Of a DNA stretch of 64,000 nt, positions 58,121 through 64,000 are shown one piece after another. Below the pieces are notes generated by a model, which made no database searches, was not told the DNA's origin, and saw only the letters and a program-made list of their open reading frames with translations. Location: contig CAYVHV010000003.1 in assembly GCA_964451305.1 (NCBI GenBank), positions 62,001 through 126,000 on the forward strand, in the 5' to 3' direction. This DNA comes from SHLQ01 sp964451305. GTDB lineage: Bacteria > Actinomycetota > Acidimicrobiia > Acidimicrobiales > SHLQ01. The position numbers were made by a program, and so were the translations under genes. Numbering within the stretch: position 1 is the first letter of the stretch; each line of letters starts with the position of its first letter.

Positions 58121-58315
58121 GTGAGTGAACTCGATGGACGTCGGCACTTCATGACAGTCGCAGAAGTGGCACAACTCATGCGAGTGTCAACCATGACGGT
58201 GTACCGACTCATCAAAGCGGGCGAGCTTTCAGCCATCCGTGTAGGTCGGTCGTACAGGCTTCGCCCCGATGATGTCGATCTCTATCTCGGAGATCGATAC
58301 ACCGAGGCTGGCTAG
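58121..58315 (+). CDS. Excisionase-type helix-turn-helix protein
   Basis: A 64-residue MerR-like DNA-binding protein (TVAEVAQLMRVSTMTVYRLIKAGELSAIRVGRSYRLRPDDVDLYL), the excisionase-type winged helix. It follows proC, as Rv0500A does in mycobacteria, so it is a housekeeping regulator rather than a phage gene. GTG 58121 has an excellent ribosome site (GGAGAAGGAG). It ends before a strong terminator. Targets unknown. Confidence 0.88.
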   Translation: MSELDGRRHFMTVAEVAQLMRVSTMTVYRLIKAGELSAIRVGRSYRLRPDDVDLYLGDRYTEAG

Positions 58316-58424
58316 TCCGGCTTTACTCACACGCCATCTGGCGCATGGGCACAGCTTCGGCGTGTTGCCCAACGGCTTAACGGCGAGTAACAGACTTCGG
58401 TTCGTTGCACGTCAGCTTGTAAAT

Positions 58425-58452
58425 CTGAGGTCGGGCTTCGGCCCGGCCTCAG
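58425..58452 (+). terminator. Rho-independent terminator after the HTH gene
   Basis: CTGAGG-T-CGGGC (58425-58436) pairs with GCCCG-G-CCTCAG (58441-58452) around a TTCG tetraloop, including one T-G pair, followed by TTAGTTTT. Confidence 0.8.
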
Positions 58453-58480
58453 TTAGTTTTCGCGCTGTTAGTTTTGACAC

Positions 58481-59326
58481 GTGCGCTACTCGACGATCTC
58501 CTTCCTCTCCGACTTTGGACACCAAGACGAATTCGTCGGTGTCGTCCACTCGGTCATCCGTTCGATCGCGCCCGACGTCGGCGTTGTCGACCTCACCCAC
58601 GGCATTGCCCCTCACGACGTCCGAGCCGGCGCGCTGGCACTCGCCCGATCCGCGCAGTACGTCTGCCCCGGAGTGGTGCTCGCCGTAGTCGACCCTGGAG
58701 TCGGCACGGAGCGCAAGGCGGTCGCCGTCGAAGTGGGCGATGGCATCTCGGTGCTCGTCGGGCCAGACAACGGCCTCCTCGCGTCAGCCGTTGCGATGGT
58801 CGGAGGTGCAAGCAGGGCGGTCGAGCTCACGAACGAGGACTACCAACTTCCCCGACTCGGAAGCACCTTCGACGGACGAGACGTATTTGCTCCAGTCGCG
58901 GCGCACCTCAGCATGGGAGTCGACCTTGCCGAGCTCGGACCAGCCATCGACCCGAGCGCCCTCACCCCAGGACTACTGCCCATAATCGATACCGAAGATG
59001 GTGGGCTCATCGTCGAGGTCCTCTGGATCGATCGCTACGGCAACGTCCAGCTCAACATTGGGCCAGAAGACCTCAAGGACTGGGGCAACCCATTCTCGAT
59101 CAGTGCCAAAGGTCGGTCCGAGACGGTGGCGATGCGCCCCGCCTACAGGTCGCTCGGCACGGGCGAAGTCGGCGCCATCGTCGACTCATCTGGGCTCGTG
59201 TCCCTCGCACTCAACGGCACATCAGCAGCAGAGCACCTCGGACTCTCCGCCAGCGACGAGATTCGCATCGACAAGATCGAAGGGCCAGAAGGCACCTCCA
59301 CACCCGTCACGCTCTCTCGGCCGTAA
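58481..59326 (+). CDS. SAM hydroxide adenosyltransferase (DUF62 family)
   Basis: A 281-residue enzyme of the fluorinase/chlorinase family that splits S-adenosylmethionine with water into adenosine and methionine. Landmarks are ISFLSDFGHQDEFVGVVHSVI, DLTHGIAPHDVRAGALALARS, VVDPGVGTERKAVAVEV, GPDNGLL and WIDRYGNVQLNI. The Asp-Arg-His set typical of the hydrolases (rather than halogenases) seems to be present. GTG 58481 follows TAGTTT (58469-58474) by six bases, within the T-rich end of the upstream terminator. It converges with the CAP-domain gene. Confidence 0.9.
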   Translation: MRYSTISFLSDFGHQDEFVGVVHSVIRSIAPDVGVVDLTHGIAPHDVRAGALALARSAQYVCPGVVLAVVDPGVGTERKAVAVEVGDGISVLVGPDNGLLASAVAMVGGASRAVELTNEDYQLPRLGSTFDGRDVFAPVAAHLSMGVDLAELGPAIDPSALTPGLLPIIDTEDGGLIVEVLWIDRYGNVQLNIGPEDLKDWGNPFSISAKGRSETVAMRPAYRSLGTGEVGAIVDSSGLVSLALNGTSAAEHLGLSASDEIRIDKIEGPEGTSTPVTLSRP

Positions 59327-59404
59327 TACCGCGCCGGTCGGTTTGTCTAGGCCGGTGGGAAGGCCTGTTTGGTGGCGGAGTGGCGTTTACTGCGCCGCTC
59401 GGTT

Positions 59405-60322
59405 TTACGACAGCGCCTCAAGCCCCGCGAGAAGAACCGCAGCACGATCTTCATCGAGGTTGATCTGGCCCTCGCTGAACTCGTTTGGTTCCGCGATCGG
59501 AGTACTCGCTGACTCGCCGAGTTCATCGTCAACTGGAACTGAAACAGATCGGTCGCTGGTAGTTCCTTCATCGACAACTCCGGCGCGAGGAGCATCGGCG
59601 GTGTCGGCAGGATTCGTCGGAGCGGGTGCTGCCAACGTTCCACTTCGGGTCGGTGCTGCGACGGTTGGGGGTGTGGTAGCTGGGGTTGACGCCGTCGCAG
59701 GCGCCACTGAGGTTGTCGTAGGAGCTGACGTTGCCGGTGGCGAGGTCGGCGGCGGCGCTGTCGTTGCTGGCGGAGCGGTCGTTGGCGCTGTCGTTGCTGG
59801 CGCGGAAGAGTCGAGGGTCATGAAACGGTGCGTCGTGTAGAGCCGATCTCCGTCCCAGACGACACCGACGCCGATGTGGGTAAAGGCCGGGTCCACGATG
59901 TTTCGGAAATGACCGGGTGAGGCAACGAACGCGTCCATCACGGCGACCACATCGGGGCCGGTGCCGACGTTCTCTCCGAGCTTGAGCCAATCCTGGGTCA
60001 CGCCTTGGCTGATCGGACTCGCATGGCAGATGTAGGCGCCGTCTGCGCAGACCCCATCGCTCTGAGCTTGTGCCCAGCCACGCGCCAGGGTTGTGAGCTG
60101 CGTGTTTTGGACGAGCGGGGGAAGGCCATTGCTCGCCCGAACCTGATTGACGAGGTTTACGAAAGTCGTCTCGTCGGAGCTCGACTGTGCCGAAGCGGGC
60201 GTCGGCGCCAAGGTTCCTGCGACGAGAAAGAGCACTGCGAGCAGTGCGAAAAATCGGGTACCAAAGAAACGATGTTCCTTGCCCTCAGGCAGGATGTTCG
60301 GTTCGGGGAGTAGTTCGCTCAC
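59405..60322 (-). CDS. Secreted CAP/SCP-domain protein with Thr/Pro/Ala tail
   Basis: A 305-residue secreted protein. A signal-anchor-like hydrophobic segment is at about 25-44 (FALLAVLFLVAGTLAPTPASA), then a CAP domain at about 50-170 (FVNLVNQVRASNGLPPL, WLKLGENVGTG, SPGHFRNIVDPAFTHIGVGVV). A low-complexity Thr/Pro/Ala segment (PATTAPTTAPPATTAPPPTSPP) and an acidic C terminus follow. CAP proteins of this type are widespread in actinobacteria, with unclear roles in the envelope. The ribosome site is TAAGGAT in front of GTG 60322. Confidence 0.88.
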   Translation of the reverse strand: MSELLPEPNILPEGKEHRFFGTRFFALLAVLFLVAGTLAPTPASAQSSSDETTFVNLVNQVRASNGLPPLVQNTQLTTLARGWAQAQSDGVCADGAYICHASPISQGVTQDWLKLGENVGTGPDVVAVMDAFVASPGHFRNIVDPAFTHIGVGVVWDGDRLYTTHRFMTLDSSAPATTAPTTAPPATTAPPPTSPPATSAPTTTSVAPATASTPATTPPTVAAPTRSGTLAAPAPTNPADTADAPRAGVVDEGTTSDRSVSVPVDDELGESASTPIAEPNEFSEGQINLDEDRAAVLLAGLEALS

Positions 60323-60427
60323 GATCCTTACTTCGGATCGCTCACAATCTCACCTTTAGTGGTTTCGCTCTGATGGGTCTGGCGGCCCATTTTTGAAATT
60401 CCGGGCCTCTATACACTCCGCAACTCT

Positions 60428-60455
60428 TTGTGCACCCGTTCACAAGAGGTACTCT
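60428..60455 (+). promoter_or_regulatory. Rex operator and leaderless rex promoter
   Basis: TTGTGCACCCGTTCACAA (60428-60445) matches the Rex consensus TTGTGAA-N4-TTCACAA except for C in place of A at position 6. It covers the -35 region TTTGTG (60427-60432), which is 17 bases before the -10 TACTCT (60450-60455). The start GTG is six bases further on. This is strong evidence for autorepression by Rex. Confidence 0.75.
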
Positions 60456-60461
60456 GGCGGG

Positions 60462-61127
60462 GTGAGTGAGATGAGAGAGATCCCGGATGCGACCGTGTCG
60501 CGGCTACCGGTCTATCGCCGATCCTTGGTTCAGATCATCTCGACCGGCGAGTCCACGGCGAGTTCCTCAGATTTAGCTGAACTCGCTGGGGTCAACGCTG
60601 CAAAAGTTCGCAAGGACCTAAGCTACCTCGGCACCTACGGTGTTCGCGGCGTCGGCTACGACGCTGAGCTGCTGCTCGCTCAAATCGACGGCGTCCTCGG
60701 TCTTGGGACCGAAGCTCCTGTAGCGATTGTCGGTATGGGCAACCTCGGCCAGGCGCTTGCTCACTACGGCGGATTTCAGAACAAGGGATTCCCCGTCGTT
60801 GCACTCGTCGATTCATCAGTGGACAAGGTCGGAGAGGTCATCGACGGGATTGCGATTAGCCACATCGATGACTTGCCCGAGCTCATTGCCGAACGCGGTA
60901 TCTCGGTGGGCATCATCGCAACACCGGGCGGTGCCGCACAATCGGTCAGTGACGCGCTCGTCGCGGCAGGTGTACGGTCGATCCTCACGTTCGCCCCAAC
61001 CGTCCTACAGGTGCCCGATTCGGTGCCCGTTCGAAAGGTCGATCTCGCCACCGAACTTCAGATACTGGGGTACTACCAACAACGTGAAGATGTCGAAGCC
61101 AATCGCTCCGAAGACCGCACCGCGTAG
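60462..61127 (+). CDS. rex: Redox-sensing transcriptional repressor Rex
   Basis: A 221-residue NADH-responsive repressor. An N-terminal winged helix (ATVSRLPVYRRSLVQIISTGESTASSSDLAELAGVNAAKVRKDLSYLGTYGVRGVGY) is followed by a Rossmann domain (VAIVGMGNLGQALAHYGGF). Rex binds its operators when NAD is abundant and lets go when NADH rises, so it controls respiratory and haem genes. GTG 60462 is chosen over the upstream frame to 60393 because TACTCT ends six bases before it. In Streptomyces the same order rex-hemA-hemC-hemD occurs. Confidence 0.95.
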   Translation: MSEMREIPDATVSRLPVYRRSLVQIISTGESTASSSDLAELAGVNAAKVRKDLSYLGTYGVRGVGYDAELLLAQIDGVLGLGTEAPVAIVGMGNLGQALAHYGGFQNKGFPVVALVDSSVDKVGEVIDGIAISHIDDLPELIAERGISVGIIATPGGAAQSVSDALVAAGVRSILTFAPTVLQVPDSVPVRKVDLATELQILGYYQQREDVEANRSEDRTA

Positions 61128-61306
61128 GACGGACCTCGAACGGTCTCACCGATGAAAATGAAATGGCGACCACCCTTCGTGGGTTTCCCATAAACATCGG
61201 TACACGTGTGACAAACGAACCCGCCTAAGAACTTGGCAAAGGTCCTGCCGGGGCACGACTCTTATACCGATAACATTGGGTTGTTGACGCAACATTCTGA
61301 GGTCAG

Positions 61307-62569
61307 ATGTCCGTAGTAGTCGTAGGGGTGAATCAGCGATCGATTCCGATCGACGCGTTCGAGAAGCTCGCTATTAGTGCTGACTATCTCGTCAAGGTCC
61401 TCGACGACCTCACCTCTTCGGCCGACATCTCCGAAGCCGTCGTGCTTTCGACGTGCAACCGCACCGAGATCTACGTGCGAGTGGAGCGCTTCCACCCAGC
61501 GTTCGCCGACGTACGCAACAGTCTTTCGCGCCACTCGGGACTTCCGCTCGCTGAGTTTGCAGACCACCTCTACATCCACGCCGATGACGATGCTGCCCGG
61601 CACCTCTTTGGTGTCGCATGTGGCATCGACTCGGCTGTCCTTGGAGAGACCGAGATTCTCGGCCAAGTAAAGACAGCGTTCGAGATGGCAAAGTCCGCTG
61701 GAACCGTCGGGCTCGAACTCACCGACTTGTTCTCCGCTGCCGGCACTGCAGGACGCAAGGTCCGCGCTTCGACGGCGATAGGGCGGAACATCACATCGGT
61801 ATCTCGGGCAGCCGTTGCGATGGCAACCGACCGCCTCGGTTCCCTCGATGGTCGTTCGATCTGCGTACTCGGTGCAGGCGAGATGAGCGAGGGCATGACC
61901 GTTGCGCTTCGCGACGCTGGCACCCGTCGAATCGTCATCTGCAACCGTTCGATCGAGCGAGCTACTCGCCTCGCTGAACGAGTCGGCGGCGATGTTGTTC
62001 CGCTCGATGCGCTCGGCGAGACCATCACCGACATCGACGTCCTGCTCACCGGAACCGGTGCAAACGATCTCATGGTCGGGCACAGCGTGCTGGCCAATGT
62101 GATGGCGACTCGACAAGATCGCCCGATGCTGATCGTCGACATCGCAGTTCCGCGGGACGTCGATCCCGCAGCGGCCGACATCTCCAACGTCACCCTCCTC
62201 GACATGGAAGACCTCACCGCCTTTGCTGAGGCAGGGCGAGCTGAACGTCGCGGCGAAATCGCAGCGGTGCGGAACCTCATCGATGAAGAGGTGGTGCGCT
62301 TCAACAACACGTCGGCATCTCGCAAGGTCGAGCCACTCGTGAAGCTGTTCCGCAACGAGGTCGAAGCATTGCGAGTCGCAGAGGTAGACCGTCGTGTCGG
62401 AAATGTGGATGACGCCACGTTGTCCGAAGTCGATGCGGTGACCCGAGCGCTTCTGAACAAGCTGTTGCATTCGCCAATGGCGGCACTTCGCGACACTGCC
62501 GGCACCGCCAAGGGTGAACGCCTCGCCGAGGCACTGCAGGAACTGTTCGACCTCGACCTCGATCAATAG
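61307..62569 (+). CDS. hemA: Glutamyl-tRNA reductase HemA
   Basis: A 420-residue enzyme making glutamate-1-semialdehyde, the first committed step of tetrapyrrole synthesis. Catalytic cysteine in AVVLSTCNRTEIYVRVE (C49); GVACGIDSAVLGETEILGQVKTAFEMAK; NADPH fold SICVLGAGEMSEGM; and the C-terminal dimer helix. ATG 61307 has a ribosome site (TGAGGTC). The 179-base gap from rex holds a possible own promoter (TAACAT near 61269) but no gene. Confidence 0.96.
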   Translation: MSVVVVGVNQRSIPIDAFEKLAISADYLVKVLDDLTSSADISEAVVLSTCNRTEIYVRVERFHPAFADVRNSLSRHSGLPLAEFADHLYIHADDDAARHLFGVACGIDSAVLGETEILGQVKTAFEMAKSAGTVGLELTDLFSAAGTAGRKVRASTAIGRNITSVSRAAVAMATDRLGSLDGRSICVLGAGEMSEGMTVALRDAGTRRIVICNRSIERATRLAERVGGDVVPLDALGETITDIDVLLTGTGANDLMVGHSVLANVMATRQDRPMLIVDIAVPRDVDPAAADISNVTLLDMEDLTAFAEAGRAERRGEIAAVRNLIDEEVVRFNNTSASRKVEPLVKLFRNEVEALRVAEVDRRVGNVDDATLSEVDAVTRALLNKLLHSPMAALRDTAGTAKGERLAEALQELFDLDLDQ

Positions 62570-62603
62570 TCGTAATTCGGCTGTTTGAATCTAGGGTCAG
62601 AGT

Positions 62604-63470
62604 GTGACGATCTCCGCGGCCACCCGCGCCAGCGCACTTGCCCGCTGGCAGACCAACCATGTTGCCGAGCTGCTCATTGCCGCTGGCGGTCCAAAAGTCG
62701 AGCCACTCGCTGTCTCGACGGCGGGTGACAGGGACAAGCACACGCCCCTCCACGAACTTGGTGGCAAAGGCATCTTTGTCAAGGAGGTTCAGGCCGCTGT
62801 GCTCGACGGTCGAGCAGACATTGCCGTTCACTCGGCCAAGGACCTTCCCGCGCTGACACCGGAGGGCCTCGTCATCTGCGCGGTTCCAGACCGTGCCGAT
62901 CACCGAGATGCGCTCGTTGGGAGCACGATCGCCGACCTGCCCGAGGGTGCAACTGTTGGCACCGGGTCGATCCGCCGACAAGTCCAGCTGCTCGCGGCTC
63001 GACCCGACATCGAGCCCGTCGAAATTCGCGGCAATATCGATACTCGCCTTAGCCGTGTCGGCGAATTGAACGCTGTGGTGATCGCTGCGGCCGCGCTCGA
63101 CCGGCTCGACCTATCTCCCGATGTTGTGGAGCGGCTCGATATCGAAACGATGTTGCCACAGGTCGGCCAAGGATCCCTCGCCGTCGAGTGCAGAGTCGAT
63201 GACCATGCGACGATCGAAGCGCTGAACGCAATCGATAACCCGGAAGCACATCGCATTTTGAACGCAGAGCGAGCATTCCTTGTCGAGCTCGGCGGCGACT
63301 GTGATCTTCCGGCTGGGGCGTTCGCTCAACTTCTCGACGATGACTTGATAGAGGTTCGCGGGATGCTCTCCGATGGGGGAGAAGAGGTCCATTTCGAGCG
63401 ACGGTCGGGGAGTGACGGCGAGGCGATCGGTCGCGGCCTTGCCGCCGACCTCCGGGCTCGCCTTGCCTGA
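62604..63470 (+). CDS. hemC: Hydroxymethylbilane synthase HemC
   Basis: A 288-residue enzyme that joins four porphobilinogens. Motifs are ATRASALARWQTNHVAELL, GGKGIFVKEVQAAVLDGRADIAVHSAKDLPA (catalytic aspartate in the loop), GSIRRQVQLLAARPDIEPVEIRGNIDTRL and the cofactor-binding cysteine region VELGGDCDLPAGAFA. GTG 62604 lies six bases after TAGGGT (62592-62597), a leaderless start 34 bases after hemA. Confidence 0.95.
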   Translation: MTISAATRASALARWQTNHVAELLIAAGGPKVEPLAVSTAGDRDKHTPLHELGGKGIFVKEVQAAVLDGRADIAVHSAKDLPALTPEGLVICAVPDRADHRDALVGSTIADLPEGATVGTGSIRRQVQLLAARPDIEPVEIRGNIDTRLSRVGELNAVVIAAAALDRLDLSPDVVERLDIETMLPQVGQGSLAVECRVDDHATIEALNAIDNPEAHRILNAERAFLVELGGDCDLPAGAFAQLLDDDLIEVRGMLSDGGEEVHFERRSGSDGEAIGRGLAADLRARLA

Positions 63471-64000
63471 GCAAACTGCATCGTCGACGCCTCGGCTCGA
63501 TGGACAGAAAATCGTTGTCACGCGTGCGGTGCCTCAGGCCGCCCCCTTGCTCGATGCCTTGGCGAACTCCGGTGCGACCACGATTGCGCTGCCCCTCCTT
63601 GAGATCGTGGACGCCGAGGATGATGGAGCTGCTCTTCGAGAGGCTGTTGCCCAGCTCGGCGCCACGGATTGGCTCGTCGTCTTATCTCCCAACGGGGCCC
63701 GTCGCATCGTCGAATTGACGTTGCCGGTCGAACGGCCTCAGCTCGCGGTCATCGCCGGAGGAACTGGTCGGGTGTTCGCCGATGCTGGATGGTCCGCTGA
63801 CTTGCTCCCCGAGGTCGCATCCTCGATAGGTCTGCTCGATGCGTTCGCGGATACGACGTTCGCTGGCCGTGTTCTAATTGCGCAGGCCGAAGTCGGGCGA
63901 CCAGAACTCGCCGATGGCTTGGCGCTCCGTGGTGTCGATGTCGAGGTGGTCTCGGCCTATCGCAATGTGATGCCCGATCTCGATCCAGCCTCGGTCTCTT
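63463..64000 (+). CDS. hemD: Uroporphyrinogen-III synthase HemD (3' end cut by window)
   Basis: About 179 codons are visible, running to the window edge. GQKIVVTRAVPQAAPLLDALANSGATTIALPLLEIVDAED is the family's N-terminal domain, followed by DWLVVLSPNGARRIVE, GRVLIAQAEVGRPELADGLALRG and VVSAYRNVMPD. HemD closes hydroxymethylbilane into uroporphyrinogen III. No ATG or GTG fits the start; TTG 63463 overlaps the hemC end by eight bases and gives a few residues before the conserved core. The fold's second half lies beyond the window. Confidence 0.9.
   Translation, partial: MPEQTASSTPRLDGQKIVVTRAVPQAAPLLDALANSGATTIALPLLEIVDAEDDGAALREAVAQLGATDWLVVLSPNGARRIVELTLPVERPQLAVIAGGTGRVFADAGWSADLLPEVASSIGLLDAFADTTFAGRVLIAQAEVGRPELADGLALRGVDVEVVSAYRNVMPDLDPASVS

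Noticed and set aside
58121..58315. Phage excisionase or integration module
   Set aside because: There is no integrase, no attachment site and no other phage gene. The proC-HTH arrangement is a normal actinobacterial neighbourhood.
61190..61225. Second Rex operator upstream of hemA
   Set aside because: GTGTGACAAACG resembles half a Rex site, but the other half is missing.

Overview
The window is a stretch of chromosome from an actinobacterium, most likely a marine or freshwater member of the class Acidimicrobiia (Ilumatobacter-like). That placement is an inference. It rests on a G+C content near 60 %, a mycothiol gene (mshA), a DUF3263 plus VirR-like pair, an RsiG-type c-di-GMP anti-sigma factor, a LAXTG sortase signal, the rex-hemA-hemC-hemD order, and many promoters of the form TANNNT, then 6-7 bases, then the start codon, which is the mark of leaderless mRNAs. 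There is no phage, IS element or CRISPR array. No intergenic gap exceeds 300 bases; the largest are 11922-12196 and 56961-57189.

Layout: 0-7 kb carries a histidine phosphatase, a MoaD/ThiS-like protein, RsiG, a tRNA-Thr(TGT), DUF3263 and LytR_C proteins, trehalose synthesis (otsB/otsA converging), a fatty-acid desaturase and a glycerate kinase. 7-12 kb is an aapJQMP/bzt-type amino-acid ABC transporter read on the minus strand. 12-14.2 kb has a nitroreductase, trmL and an AhpD-like protein interrupted by an in-frame TGA with a SECIS-like hairpin, so probably a selenoprotein. 14.2-22.2 kb holds a CoxG-like protein, a TPP enzyme and a complete peptide-type ABC transporter. 22.2-26.2 kb is a MoxR-DUF58-membrane protein operon plus a DUF805 protein. 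26.3-37.3 kb looks like an amino-acid uptake and conversion module: FAD oxidoreductase, Liv-type transporter, cupin, ornithine-cyclodeaminase homologue, class IV aminotransferase, ABM monooxygenase, sulfotransferase. 37.3-45.4 kb has an SDR, LarE and a 2108-residue SdrD-B surface protein. 45.5-48.4 kb has an ArsR-SRPBCC pair with a clear operator, then two LexA-type boxes in front of a small unknown gene and radA. 48.5-52.3 kb is an ABC/FtsX transporter and a GNAT protein. 52.4-57 kb is a Crp-like regulator divergent from ispD-ispF-rlmB-mshA-ybjN. 57-64 kb is proC, an excisionase-type HTH, a SAM hydrolase, a CAP-domain protein, and rex-hemA-hemC-hemD, the last truncated by the window end.

The most noteworthy points are the AhpD-like selenoprotein, the SOS-type promoter in front of an unknown small gene and radA, a family of GGGGTC-N-GACCCC palindromes confined to junctions between convergent genes, an otsB with no standard start codon before its catalytic motif, and an autoregulatory Rex box. 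Homology calls were made by reading the proteins and comparing with remembered families; no database search was run.
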